Shown: positions 12,117-24,600, numbered from the stretch's first letter. The stretch is 64,000 nucleotides of DNA from Camillea tinctor (GCA_022578605.1 MU394052.1:1364001-1428000), one strand, 5' to 3'. Notes: generated by a model from the sequence alone, not told the origin. Translations and numbers: made by a program.

Positions 12117-13922
12117 TCAATTATCATACAACGGCTGCAACTCGTGTGCCCTGGCATTTCTCCAGTCCTTCCACCATCTAGCTGGTTTAGCAGGCATGTT
12201 CGCGAATCGTCGCAACGATGGCCTTTCAGATCGTCTCCACACCAGCATGAAACTCGCAATCGTATCAACGAAGCGCCACTTAACCTTGCGGAGTCCTTTG
12301 CTGCGAAACAGAACGAGGGCGATCACTGCCACGGTCGCAGCTACACAGAGTCCTGTGACTATGTTGCGCACTAAATGACTCGGTACATTGCCAACTCGCC
12401 TATCCAGCACCTCGCTGTGCTTGAGGACCTTGCCGTCTCTCCCTAATGCTGCTACACGCAAGTATTGCGGCATGGAAGTGTCGACCTCGAATCCTGTTTC
12501 GAACTCTTCCTTTCCCCGAGCTCTCAGCTCGACGAACCGCTCTTCCTCCAAGTCGTCCCATTCTGCTCCTTGCAAAACCCAGCGGTCGACCTCCGTGGCT
12601 CCATTCCAGCTAACAAACAGCTTACCGTCTGACGGGTTGAGAAATATAGCGGGAGGCTGTGAAGGTTGGCCTGTCCAGTGTCTGGTTTTAAATGCCCGGT
12701 AAGACGTAACTAATCCCCAGCGTGCGACTAAGCTAGGGGCCAACTGAAAGTCACATAAAACCTCTCCATCCAGAGAGAACTCGGTTACAGCTGGGTAATA
12801 GCCATAGCCGATTACCACCCTATCGTCCATCACCTGTGCGGATCCTTGTGAGTCGGGATACTTAGGGGACTGAGGGTCGAAGTACTCCTGAACTAGGGTT
12901 GCCGTCATTGCTTCTGTGTCGAGCTGAATAAGCAGTCCTCGACTGTAGTCGTAGGGCGTGTTAGGACCCGATCTCTCAGCTTTAGCATTATCAAAAATGC
13001 TTAGGGTATGGTTGTCGTGAAGCCGGACGTGATGTTGGTACGTAAAGTCCGTCGCGTGGCCATCTGACAAATCCTGGAAGTCGTTCTTCTTACCACCTAA
13101 GGTCCATAAGACGGTGCCCTGCGGGCTCACGCAGATGATCGTGTGCGTATGTCTGCCCGATATTACGTAGTTTCCATTATCGTCCTTGTCCACACTGTTG
13201 ATATGAAAGAAGTCAAATGCTGATTCGGGAGCGTTTCCGTCATCTTCGCCCGCGAAGTAACGAATGGTGTCGTTCACCGCCACGTGCTGGATAACACTCC
13301 ATTCGAAAATAAGCTCTCCAGTCTCGATATCAACCTCCTGGAACATGCAGTCCAGGGCCCAACCCTTCTCAGGCCCTCCGATAGAAGTCAAGTCGGCAGG
13401 TACCGGATTATAAACTGTCATCAGAATCGTACCATCCTGGGTGAGTTTGAAATCATGAAGATCACCTTTCAGGCCCTCTCCAACGGGACCGAAAGTGTTG
13501 ACGACCTTGTAAGTAGAGTCGAGCATGTAGTATGTGCCACGACCATATCCATGAGAAGAACCGTCAGGACTAGCCCAAAAGGTGAGATACTGCTCATCTT
13601 TATATGTCTGCACCTGAAGGTCGAAAACAACACCAAATCTGTCGTCAGTCCAGACAAGGTTCCCCCTCGAGTCGACAATTAGGGGACCAGGGGTCGAAAC
13701 GATTTTCCCCTTAGGGGCTATGAGGTAATAGCCATCATCGCATTTCCTGTCATCCCACTGAACAAAGTTTAAAAGAGGTGTTGTAAGACTGAATGATTTG
13801 AACCGGGTCTGAGGGTAGAGGCCATAATACCCTAGATCGTATAAGTATCGTGAGTTGAAAACGTCAGCCCGTACGGACAGGCTGAGCAACGTCAATATCA
13901 ACCAGGCAAAGGCAGGGCCCAT
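12117..13922 (-). CDS. Arylsulfotransferase-like secretory-pathway membrane protein
   Basis: One exon, 601 residues. Seen: a signal peptide (about 1-19, ending SLSVRA), a beta-propeller-type body with Arylsulfotransferase-family motifs (GLKGDLHDFKLTQDGTIL, the FFHINSVDKDDNGNYVISGR strand, HTHTIICVSPQGTVLWTLGG, and TYQHHVRLHDNHTLSIFDN), and a single hydrophobic span at about 521-538 followed by a basic 60-residue tail. The layout predicts a type I protein with the propeller in the lumen or outside and the tail in the cytoplasm. Bacterial relatives transfer sulfate between phenols without PAPS; whether fungal members do so is not established, so the enzymatic name is by homology. The ATG at 13922 directly precedes the signal peptide. 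Confidence 0.88.
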   Translation of the reverse strand: MGPAFAWLILTLLSLSVRADVFNSRYLYDLGYYGLYPQTRFKSFSLTTPLLNFVQWDDRKCDDGYYLIAPKGKIVSTPGPLIVDSRGNLVWTDDRFGVVFDLQVQTYKDEQYLTFWASPDGSSHGYGRGTYYMLDSTYKVVNTFGPVGEGLKGDLHDFKLTQDGTILMTVYNPVPADLTSIGGPEKGWALDCMFQEVDIETGELIFEWSVIQHVAVNDTIRYFAGEDDGNAPESAFDFFHINSVDKDDNGNYVISGRHTHTIICVSPQGTVLWTLGGKKNDFQDLSDGHATDFTYQHHVRLHDNHTLSIFDNAKAERSGPNTPYDYSRGLLIQLDTEAMTATLVQEYFDPQSPKYPDSQGSAQVMDDRVVIGYGYYPAVTEFSLDGEVLCDFQLAPSLVARWGLVTSYRAFKTRHWTGQPSQPPAIFLNPSDGKLFVSWNGATEVDRWVLQGAEWDDLEEERFVELRARGKEEFETGFEVDTSMPQYLRVAALGRDGKVLKHSEVLDRRVGNVPSHLVRNIVTGLCVAATVAVIALVLFRSKGLRKVKWRFVDTIASFMLVWRRSERPSLRRFANMPAKPARWWKDWRNARAHELQPLYDN

Positions 13923-16124
13923 TTCTCGAATGCGACCCGTAAGAAACAGGTGTGAGTAGTTGTCTGGAAGATCATAGTGGAAGAAGAAAAAGAAGAAGAA
14001 AGGAAGAGAAGTAGTAAGGGAATAAAAGGTGACGATAGGTCAGGGGAGATTATGGCTTCCACATCCCAGCGTAGGCCAAGCAAACAGAGCATCGGGGGCT
14101 TGTCAGAAGTCGTAGAAGATTGACGCGCGTTGAATATTCTTGGCAAGTTGGGTACAATAACTACTTACCGTCTCCGGACCTAGTAGAAGACGATGAGGCA
14201 AACGGGGTCGCAGGAAGATAATACCAACGAGGCGCAGTGAGTTACTCCTGTCCCTATGTCATTGTGCAAAAAGTGTAAGAGGGGGATATCCCCGAACGCG
14301 TAATATTGTTGAATCAGGGAGGCCAATTAACGGTCTTGGCTTATAGAATATGGGGGAGCAGAGCGGTCTCATAGGCCAAGTCCCAACTCACTGCCTCTCC
14401 ACCACCAGACTTGACCTAACCCAGCCCTGCCCAGCCTATTAGCTGACTTGAGACGTAAGTAACTTTACGCTGATAGTATATGATGTACACACTACGTAAG
14501 GTAAGCGTAGCTTAACAGGTAGGTTACAGAGATATGTGCTTATTAGTGGATATCAAACTAGGATATATCACATGTACCGTACATTAATACCTCTTAGTAT
14601 TCTAGGTTAGGTAAGTCTCGACTCCTATTATGGACGTCTGGAGTTACTGGACTTATAGCCCTTACCTACCTAACTCATTCATCGTTACCAGGTAGATACC
14701 TAGTTACGCCTGGATATTCCATACAACTCTATACGCGTATACAAGTTTAGTCAAGTTACGTTACTGTTAAACTAGCTACCTAGGTATATCTAATGAATGA
14801 ATACGAACAAGAGACGAAAATAATTCGAAACTGGGTTCCAACTCCTCTGACTGCCAAGCACCTAGCTTTTCCGTCCACCGATGCCAACGCTCCGAATCCC
14901 GGTTCCCCAAGCCGAGGCAGGCTCGGCGTTGGTTCTCAGGGGGCTCGGCGGGTGCTCGTAACTTGGTGCACGAGTAAGTGCACACGGGGAAATATTCAGA
15001 GCAACAGATTTTGTTTCCCTTCTCCTTTTACTCTTTTAAATTTAAAAAGATTTTTTTTTTACAACGAACCCTTTTCTGTTTAGTTACAAAATACTTACCT
15101 AGCTAACCTAGTTATGTATAATTTCAAGCTAGAAATACACGTACCCGTCCACAATATTGATGAATTTGTCTTTATCAATTACGCGTATAACTGAAGGGTA
15201 ATGGACCCATATCCACCGGCCACGTACTTCACCGAACGACCTCAATGAAAAGTCAAGAGACGTCGGCAGTCGGCAATAAATAAAATAACTAGGGACAAGG
15301 GCTAGCCAGGGCACAGACTATATCCAGAAAGTTATTGGCCAAACTTCTTTTTTCTTATTCAGTTCTGCTAGTGTACGAGAAAATACCAGGTTAAAACGAT
15401 TAATCGTCGTTGGTTCCACAAAAGAAGAGTGCAAAAAGAAGAAGAGGGAGAAAAAAAAGGATCTGAGTCAATCTCTAGTACACGATACCACCAACTGAAC
15501 TGTGAACGGAGGGCGTTTACCGAGTCATTGAGTTTCACCAAGTTGACAGCATTAAAGATCGACTAGCATATAAGATCCAATGAAAAGGGGGGTTTATGTA
15601 CGGAATTAGTACATAGTAGTACATAGTATAAATTCAGCGGTATGAAAGCATGAGATTTCCCCTGAAGGGATCACCCCAGTCGAATCCTTATCAATCTATT
15701 AGGTTAGGACAATGCAGTACCACATCAAACGCATAGGTTGTAACCATTGGGTGAAAATGACGTATTGACGGTATAAATGTATCTATCCTATGAAACTATC
15801 AAACCTTCCATTTTCCCAAGTCAAGTCTACATACAACCTTGATAGATTCAGGGAGAAGAAAGAATAACAAGAATAAGAACGACAACGACAACGAGAACGG
15901 GAATAGAATTGAACCCCATACACCAAACCGTTAATCATGCTAAACAAAGGGAATTGCGATGCGTAGATGCCAATGATTCTAAACCCCGAGAACCAGAAAA
16001 AAAAAAAAAGAGAAGAAAAGAATATGAAGAGAAAAACATGATGCATAAAAACCCCGTTCGTTATCATACCCGCCTAGCGACGCCTTAGACCACAACCAGA
16101 CATACAAGTTCGCATCACTTCTCA
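13923..16124. other. Intergenic region upstream of the arylsulfotransferase gene
   Basis: About 2.2 kb. Contains AGGTA/TACCT-rich stretches at 14,500-14,790 with one exact TACCTAGGTA at 14777-14786, A-rich and T-rich runs near 15,050, 15,430-15,460 and 16,000, and a short GC-rich inverted-repeat patch at about 14,905-14,950. The right end is presumably the 3' UTR of the deaminase gene. No further gene recognised. Confidence 0.5.
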
Positions 16125-18281
16125 TCAACCACCAACTTCCACAGTCCCGCGGTGGATGGCAATCTTCACTATAGCTTCCCGAGCCGTGAGGTACAGCAGG
16201 CACGTGGACCCGTCGGTAGCAGCGCGCGAGATCTCCCCATCCATGGCCTCCGTGTCGATCATGGAGATGCCCTGCTGGTGGCGGATCTTGTCCGCCTCCT
16301 CGGGCGTGAGCAGCTCGATGTCGTAGGCGAGCTTGCGCGGCTTGCTGTCGAACGAGATGGACCGCGGCCGCGCGCACTCGATCTGCACCTCCAGCGCCCC
16401 CGCGTCGTACATCGGCGACACCTGGTTGGGCTCTACCGTCTCCGAGAGCCGCCGCCCGCGCACTAGCGGGCTGCACTTGTTGCTGTTATTGTTGTTGTTG
16501 TGGTTGTGGTGATGCGAGGACGACTTGGACGACGTCTTGCCGCCCGGCGGCGATCCTGACGATGTATCGGGCTCGAGGACCATAGAGGGACGCGGCCGTA
16601 GGGGCACCCGCTTCGGCGGCTGGATGCTCGACTCGCGCCTCTTCGTCTTTTTGGCCACGCTGAGGTCGTCCTTGGTCCGCTTCTCGGCTACGTCTGTTCG
16701 CGGGATGTACTTCGAAGCCAGGGGGATTCTGGAGTCGCTCGAAGCCCGGCGACGAGTCTTTACGGGCAGCTTTTCTGCCGAAGAAGACTGTCTCGAAGAA
16801 GATTGTTTTTCGGTCGGCAGAGGCGGCAAAGTATCCCTCCTCTCCTCCTCGGCTAGGATTCGAGAGAGGCCGAAACTAGACATGGTCGATGCTGGTATAG
16901 GGGGTGGAGTGTAGAATGCGGCCCTATCTGTAAAGGGGGTATCCGGCGGTGCTGCCGCCAGCGACGATCCCAAGGTATATCGAATGTGATTCTCCAGCTC
17001 GTAGTTGAACTTCTTCTCGATCTCGCTGAACTCCGGCAACTGGGGTAATCTCCAGTCAGTGTACAGTTTCCCGTGGCATCGCGGCGCGTGCATCTTTCCA
17101 TGCATGAGCATGAAAGTATTGCAGAGAAAGCAGGAGTCTTTGCTCGAGCAGAGTACACGGGGCGGCAGCCTATATGCTTTTATATCGCAGTAGTAAAGGA
17201 GCTGCATCTCAGCATGGACTTTGGCTTCCCGTAACGTCTTCAACGTCTGTCTGGAAAATGCTTCTTTAGCTACCGGTTCGCTGACCCCTAGCAACTGGCA
17301 GACTTGGCTGGGTTCCCATTGTTGGCCATGCAGCAGATTCAATCGCGCAATAACGGACGATAGTATCGGTTTATAATTATCAGCGGGGAGAGGGTCAAAT
17401 GCCTCTTGTGCTGGATTCACGAAGACTATCTTCATTCTCCGTACCATAGGGAACTTTCTTGCCTCTCTGACTAGAAACTTCGCAAGTTCTCGGTATTTCG
17501 AGACCTTTCCGACCATCCTTAAGAGGTGCTTCTTCGAACTCGAATTCATAGAAGTCCCCGGGATTATAGCTAGCAGAGCATCCAAGTCGCCTACTTGCCA
17601 CAGGCGATGGATACCCATGACTAGATCCTGCAAAGTAGCTGTTGTCGGATCTTGAGACCAAGCATCGACTAATCTTATCACCGCCTTTGCTGTTTGCAAG
17701 AAGGCTCCCCCGATAGGAGGAAGCTTTCTCAATTGGTCCCTTGCCGTGTATTCGACGAAATACACAGTTTGCTTGAGAGTTTCATTGATAGCACGTCTCC
17801 CAGCCTCTCTGCTGTCATCGTCTAACCGGAGACGATTGAGTATCCGCGCGGAACACATAGAAACAATTGCTGTCAAAACCTCATCCTCGGCATTTCGAGC
17901 ATTGTTGCCTATGATCTGGTCGGCGTGGCGAAGCACTTCGAAGATGCCCTCAAAGCCTCGTTCCAACCTCCGCAGGACCTCGCTGCCGTCGCTACGACTA
18001 GACTTGTCCACTGCGAGGAGAACCTTCAGGCATGCCGAGTCGGCCTCCTCGACACAGACAGCCGGGACATGGTTGGGGTCATCCTTCGTATCCGATAAAA
18101 AGGCGAGCGCAGTGACCAGACTACGCTCTATCTCAAAAGGCAAGCCATAACCTGGTTGACGGACCACCGCAGGATTGATGGGATTGGGGGCGGGCGGTGA
18201 AGGAACGGGGTCAAGAAGGTAGAGAAGCGCTGTATTCTCAGCGCAAGTAAATGCCGGTGAAGGGGGGTTGATCGATGTCAT
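16125..18281 (-). CDS. Fungal OTT_1508-like deaminase (cytidine-deaminase superfamily)
   Basis: One exon, 718 residues. The core matches the OTT_1508-like deaminase family: H356-A-E358 in AKVHAEMQLLYY, and the second zinc motif after PPRVLCSSKDSC, with C384-x2-C387 in SCFLC and C378 nearby, then FMLMHGKMHAPRCHGKLYTDW. The His and the Cys pair would bind zinc and the Glu would shuttle protons, as in cytidine deaminases. Residues 1-345 are mostly helical with no second catalytic motif; 430-640 is a disordered Ser/Pro/Arg-rich region with basic clusters; the last 80 residues are folded-looking. The substrate is unknown; the superfamily includes nucleic-acid mutators, nucleotide-salvage enzymes and polymorphic-toxin domains. 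The C-terminal coding part (about 16,150-16,620) is GC-rich. Confidence 0.86.
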   Translation of the reverse strand: MTSINPPSPAFTCAENTALLYLLDPVPSPPAPNPINPAVVRQPGYGLPFEIERSLVTALAFLSDTKDDPNHVPAVCVEEADSACLKVLLAVDKSSRSDGSEVLRRLERGFEGIFEVLRHADQIIGNNARNAEDEVLTAIVSMCSARILNRLRLDDDSREAGRRAINETLKQTVYFVEYTARDQLRKLPPIGGAFLQTAKAVIRLVDAWSQDPTTATLQDLVMGIHRLWQVGDLDALLAIIPGTSMNSSSKKHLLRMVGKVSKYRELAKFLVREARKFPMVRRMKIVFVNPAQEAFDPLPADNYKPILSSVIARLNLLHGQQWEPSQVCQLLGVSEPVAKEAFSRQTLKTLREAKVHAEMQLLYYCDIKAYRLPPRVLCSSKDSCFLCNTFMLMHGKMHAPRCHGKLYTDWRLPQLPEFSEIEKKFNYELENHIRYTLGSSLAAAPPDTPFTDRAAFYTPPPIPASTMSSFGLSRILAEEERRDTLPPLPTEKQSSSRQSSSAEKLPVKTRRRASSDSRIPLASKYIPRTDVAEKRTKDDLSVAKKTKRRESSIQPPKRVPLRPRPSMVLEPDTSSGSPPGGKTSSKSSSHHHNHNNNNNSNKCSPLVRGRRLSETVEPNQVSPMYDAGALEVQIECARPRSISFDSKPRKLAYDIELLTPEEADKIRHQQGISMIDTEAMDGEISRAATDGSTCLLYLTAREAIVKIAIHRGTVEVGG

Positions 18282-19913
18282 TGAATAAGGCTATACCTAT
18301 ATGGCCATTGATGAATAGGTAGGTAACTAAAGAACGAAACAATATGTAGGAGAGTGCGGTGAAGTCTCCGTCCGAACTCTGACAGCACGTTGACCCTCCT
18401 GCTGTACGTCGAGTCTGGTTCTCTGCGAAACATGCCTCGACGGGACTGCTTGGATCTTATCTGACTGACCTCACGGAGCTTTAAAGGGCCCCGTCAGGCC
18501 TCATCAAGCCCCATTAAGCCATACAGACTTCAACTTGGCCGACGATGGGCCACGTCCTGGCTGCAGCAGGCCCGCTTATGGATCGTCCTTCTGCCGCTTT
18601 GGTTGGACGGTATAGCATCGCGGTAAGTACAAAGGCGGACCCGGTGGCGCGCATATCACTTTAACCTACTAAGGCACAGCACGTGCAAGCAAAGTCACCG
18701 TGCACTCCGTTCCTGTTCCTGTTCCTGTTCCTGTTCCTGTTGAAATTCTTAGCATCCTATAAATTAGACGTAGTGGCACTTGGAATGATATACTCTATTC
18801 TTCTTCGACTCTCCTGATCAAGCCTCCCACTACAGATTCAACCTCGCGGATTTTCATGAAACGGCTCGTCTTGCTATCTTACCTCTGAAAAATCTGCCAG
18901 CAAAGCAGATCCAGTAATGCCTGGAGCAGATTGCTCGAGCCGAGAAGGATCAGGTATTGGACATGCATTAGGAGACATCATGCGCATCCCACGCAGACCC
19001 AGGGGAGAATGGGGAGATAGACCAGAGAGGGCATTGTGAAGCAACGCGGTAGCGCAACAACGCGTCCGCGACCGAACGAGACACCTCGGCTGAGGATATT
19101 TCGGGTCATTTCGTCCATGACGAGCTCGTCAAAGACGCATTGGCCCTATGTGACTGCAGCTATAGTAGATTCAACGTCATTCGTGCAGTGAAACAACCAT
19201 AGATGAGTTCCAGCGTGTTGGAGACTTCTTCATTTCATTTTTATGCCTAACTGACCTTTTTCTTGCCCAACTGCACAACACCTCAGCAATCATCTGCAAT
19301 CGGGCACATTATTCCCTGCGCCAACTCATAATTTCACGACGTGGCATAACTTTCGCCTGTGGTCAAATCAAATCGGCCAGCCCCAAAGGAACAGGGGACA
19401 TAAAGGCGGAACGCTGAGAGATTGGTCTGTTGAAAGCTTTCCCAAGCCACATTCGGCAAACTGAATGCAACAAGGCCTGCTAGATGAACCGCTGTGCTGA
19501 CGAGAAGAGCCTCAACGCAAGACTGACACAAGGTAATGCAACTCTGCGGGCTCTTTGTAATTGGCCCGCAAAGGCATCCCCGAGCATGTTGGGAATCGAG
19601 CACATCTCAGGTTTACCCCGACCATACAAAAGCTTTGCCCCCTCCCCCTCAAAATGCCGCACTGCGTGATCGTATAAAAGCTGTTAAGGCGGCCACGTTG
19701 CATTGATGTATTAAGCATCACTATCATAGGCAGTTTCTTGATGCAGTTTTCGATAATGAGAGCCTACGATAGCCGTGCTCGCTGGTTGGCGCCCAAGGGC
19801 AGACGGGAGCTAACGCTACTTAACCCGTGGGAAGACAGAGACCACAAGTTTCTGCTGCAGTCCATCCAGCATCGTTGAAGATAAATCCACCCGCCAAAAC
19901 GGTGCAAGTGGTA
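18282..19913. promoter_or_regulatory. Divergent intergenic region, deaminase and coiled-coil genes
   Basis: About 1.6 kb. Contains a TTCCTG hexamer repeated five times at 18710-18739. The short frames at 19,334-19,730 on both strands lack family resemblance. Both neighbours start outward from this stretch, so it probably carries both promoters. Confidence 0.5.
18710..18739. repeat. (TTCCTG)5 tandem hexamer
   Basis: Five exact copies in a row, about 430 bases upstream of the deaminase start codon. Confidence 0.95.
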
Positions 19914-21610
19914 ATGATGGAGACACTACTCCCGGCAGAGGCCGTCGAGGGATTCATGAAAAGTATCCAATTGCTCGCCTCGGACGGCTCCTATCAGCGT
20001 CTGCAAGCCGTTATTGATGAAAACCACTACCTAAAAGGGCGAAACGAGTCCATGACGATTGCAAACGATGAGAACATAAGGTCCATAACAAAACTTCGTC
20101 AGGAGCTGGACGAGGAGGGCAGACGCATTGTGGAGAAAGACTCGGAAATAGAACGTCTCACGAATGAGACTGTGGATCTGAGTGCCAGACTTGCCGACGC
20201 TGAAAGACGAGAAGAAGAAGCCAAAGCCCAGATCGAGCGGAACATAGAAGAGATATCAAGACTGCAGACAACATTGGATGAGGCCCAACAGCGGGAAATA
20301 GAGGACAAATCAAAGATTGCCAAAGATGCAGAGGAGATACTGAAATTAAAAGAGGATGTCGCGGCGAGGGATACGGAGATCAGCAATCTCCAGTCGTCTC
20401 TTGATCAGGAGAGATTATGCCTAACAGAGACCCAGGCCGCTGAAGATCGTGTCAGACAAGAGCTCGCTACAGTCAGTGAAGATCTCCAGGCTAAGAACGC
20501 CAAGCTCAGCCAGCTTGATGGTTACGCCCTTCACATGAGAAGGCAACCGAGAGAAGAAATGTACGGCCACACCTTGTCCTTCTACTATATTTGACCCTTA
20601 AGCCTATATCTAATCAGTGCATGTCATCTCCCTTTTCCTCTTTTCTTACTAATGGATGATACAGTCGTGTACAGTTGCACGGTATCTTTGAGTCCGCATA
20701 TAGGTTCGCAGAGGCCAACGTAGGAAAGGACCTTGAACATGCCGTCCTAGGGAACCCAACCCTCTGGGACAAACTACAGAACCACGGCCAAGTCAAGCGT
20801 GTGATCCCGATGCCCATGTCCAACACGACTGAGGCCAAGAAAATGCGTGTTGCTGCCGTCATGGCAATACTGGGATCGCTGCTGAGCAGATACATCTTCC
20901 AGCCCACGTACCACCTCGAGGACAGCACAGAGCTCTCAGACCTAATGTCTGACCTCGCCAGCTATAACCCCAACCAAGAGGGTTACCTCCGCGCAGTACT
21001 CCTCGAAGTCCTACCCGAGAGGCAGAAGCTAAACAGCAGACTGCGCGTTGAGAAAGTTGTCGACGATGTACTAGCCTGCATCGAGCCACTACTCCCAGGG
21101 GCTAAGCAGAAGTCAACCCGCGCATCTCTCGAAATCGCCTGCAGCCAGATCTGCTCGCAGTGGATGCAACTGCAGAAACTCGAGGACAAGATTGAGCCGA
21201 GCTACGAAGCGACGTACGACGCGGAGGAGTGGAAGCTGCTGCCGCTCCGTGCCGCCACCGACGACCACGATGGCGGCAGCGGCGCGCCGCAGCCGAACGG
21301 CGAGCACGTCGGGGATATCGGTGACATCGTGTCGGTCGCGTGGCCGAGCTTCCTGTCGCTGTGGGACGGCGAGCAGGAGGTCGTCGCCGAGGGGTTCGTG
21401 CTGACCAAGGATCAGATGCGGAGGGCACGGGAAGAGGAGAGCGCACTGCTGTGGCAGGGCACGCGCCGCGCAAGGCGTAACTCCCGCCGCTCCCGGGCGC
21501 GGTCGATCACCACGATCGGGGACGACGAGAGCGGGCATTATAGCAGCTCGCGGCGGCCTTTTTTACAGAACGGGGACGGGCAAAACGGAATGCACTCGGA
21601 AGGTGGTTAA
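19914..21610 (+). CDS. Coiled-coil protein of unknown function
   Basis: Exons 19914-20560 and 20665-21610 give 530 residues. Start at the ATGATG at 19914/19917; the frame open before it has no ATG. Residues about 45-205 form a long charged coiled coil with heptad-like Leu/Ile spacing (runs such as KLRQELDEEGRRIVEKDSEI). Residues about 216-400 look globular and helical and start LHGIFESAYRFAEANVG. The C-terminus is disordered, with an Arg/Ser block (RRARRNSRRSRARS) that could be a nuclear localisation or nucleic-acid-binding tail. I do not recognise a domain family. The plan (coiled coil, helical domain, basic tail) recurs among unnamed fungal proteins, but no function can be given. Third-position GC rises sharply at 21,200-21,540. 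Confidence 0.75.
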
Positions 21611-24600
21611 GTAAGTGGGCTCACAGGTAGATAGATATAGGATAAGGGTCATGTAGGTAGGTAAATACTTGGGTACAGTACGTATTGGACGGTTAAGGAT
21701 AGGGTATTATACGGAAAAGAAGGTAGGCGTTTCTAGTTAGGAGGACCTGAATATATATATCACGACTACACATGGTCTTCGAACAGCTTTATAGTACCAG
21801 TGAATCCTTTCAATGTAGCAAACAATCATATCGTCTTTGGGCAAGCCCCTGAGCCCTTAAGGCCCGATCCACATATCATATCGAAATAATAGACAAGTGA
21901 TACGTGAAGAGTGTATCATATAGTTATCCGCAGGGAGAAGCATTTCTGCAAGGTCTGTAGTACTTGCCCAGGTTAGATATATATGACATTTGGTATTTAC
22001 TAGCTACGACCCGAATGATGCCTATATTTTACACATGGTTCTTCACTGTCCCCTCCTGCTTGAAAGTAGCTCAAGACAGCCTAAAGTATATGGTAACATA
22101 AAAGAGGCGTTTTTATGCTGGGCATCTCCGTACCTCATACATATATATTGATAGCTTCTAGTATATCTATCAAAACCTCGAGAGCACGTTAAAAATACAT
22201 TGTGTCGAAGTTTATACCTACTAAGCCTGCATAATAATAATTTTCTTTACAACAAAAAACTGTTGTTGTGTTCTTCAAAGTCGATAACTCATCCACAGGA
22301 TAATCAGTCTGCAATGCTATGTATTCTTTTTGGGATGCTGATTGTTATGAAATGAAGAGCTGGGTCACAGGAAGAAACTGATACAATGATATCGATTGAT
22401 AGATGAATACCATCATATAATCTTCCCTAAGCATCTACACCTTTAACACAATAAAGCTAAGTAGCAGCTACTCGTGATAGTCTTTGATATGGGGTTATTC
22501 TCGATCTTCTTCAAGGACAGGGTAGGCTGTACCTTCATACCATTAAATACCCCCACGCCTCGTGAGCTCACGTAGGAGTTTCCATGCTAAGTTATTGTGG
22601 GACGTCTAACAGGAAAAAGAAATTCCTATGAGAGTTCATATGCTTTTCATGGCGTCCCATTGTACAACCCTAGTACGAGATTTCTGTCTGTCCTTTACAC
22701 TATTTACTTACAAACCCAACCCACTTGGTGTCATTATAGACCTTGTTACTTCAACACATCGTAATATAAGATAAGAAAAGTTCTACAATATAGTGAAGTA
22801 TATTCCCAAGTAGGGTTGGGGTACTTACACATGTCAAATTTAGACCGGACAGGACTGGTTGGCGTACGAGCTTGTTGTTAATTTCACAAATAAGCACGAT
22901 ATCAAAAGGATTCACGACACTGCTCGTTCTAACAATAGGTAGGTATATATAAAATGTAAATAAAGATCTACTCCACACTATAGATATGCCTGGTATTGAA
23001 GGTTTCTATGTTGCGAGATATGTTATATAGAAGAACCAAGAAAAGATCATTTGAAGACTTAGAATATCAAAGTGACGGTAACTCTAAAGGATTATACAGC
23101 ACTAATCAAGTAATATGTCTCGAATTACTTTGCCAATGACAAGAAATATTCGTACCTTCGGTAGATTTTTCGTTTTACTTCATAAAAAAAATCGATAGGT
23201 TTTTTTTTATCAACCCAGTGGTATGTGTGAAATTTGAGACTATAACTCTTACCCCCTTATTCTACCTAATAGCTTCAAAACAGAAATGCTGGTTCTTAGG
23301 ACTAAGCGCAAGAGCCCATACGTAAGATACATCGTAAAACCTCCGAGCTTACGCAAATACCTAGCCTAGGAGCTGAATCTATATAGACACACACCTTTAG
23401 GGGCTCGCTTGTCGCTCTCCACCACGCTATCAACTGGGGCGACCACGCTTCACTCCTCGTGCTAGCATTCCCCCTCTCCGCCCCGCCCCGCCACCCGGCC
23501 GGTACTCGTCACGGGAATGCCTTCTACTTCTAGAATAAATCAGAAAGAGAGGGAGGGAAGAGAAAAACTTGCGAGTTAGCTTGACAGAACGGACGATGCT
23601 AGCGCGCCCCAGATAGCGCGGTCACTAGTTCTGTTCGCGGATAACCCGAGCCGGATAGGCGGGAGAAGACAGGAAGATGAACGTAACGGTGCCTAGTCGT
23701 ATTGAGGAGAACGGATGACAGGTATTGGAAAACTAGGACCGAAATCTATGCAGTAGCTCTAGATATCCTGGAGATCTCATATTCAGGGAAAGATCTAGCG
23801 GATGAATGCTACAGTGTTGATGTACATGGGCAAGTCGTCTATGAGTGGCAGGCTTGGGATCCTAAAAAATAATACTGGTCGGTGGAGATAAGGATCGCCC
23901 ATCTTCCTATACTACAGATATAGTTCCGTCTACCTGGGTCTTGTTCACTGTTACCTCATTGACTGACACGTACACACAAGCACGTGTGACCCCAAAGCTG
24001 AAGATATAGACCACACATCGGCAAGATAAGGCTCTCTGAAGATGGGTAGGCCTTCTGATCTTCAATAAACTAGTAATTGTGTAATCGGCGGTCTCGCGGT
24101 GTTACCTATGTGTATAGGTATGGCAAATTCTAAGGTTAAACAACTCGGTGCCCAACCTTCATCCTTACACGTGAACATAGTAGTATTTGCTCTCCGCTCA
24201 CAGGAGGATCACGCTAACTAGCTTGTAATTCACACAAGTCTTACGTAGTCTGTAAGGGCTGTCTTGCATCCATCCTGTCAGGATGTTAGATCGCACGAGG
24301 ATCAGCTTCGGTCACCATGCCTAGCATTAGATAGCAATAGGTTATATGCATGAGATCATCAATCCCCAAATAGAGAAACCGTTGCATCCTCGGGTATTCC
24401 ACGGAGATCTAGGAGCAGACTTTGGAATATAGCAAGCTTTTGGTTCTCGTGGGCGCACGGGGTATGCTATGAACATTGCATAAGGCCTCTCTCCCTTCCT
24501 TCCCCAGCTCAACCCTCAGCTGCCAAAAGTCCCGGCTCCATTGATGAGGTTCGTGCATTAATCTTGCTTGCATAGTGCCGAGGCTCGTCAAATATTTCCG

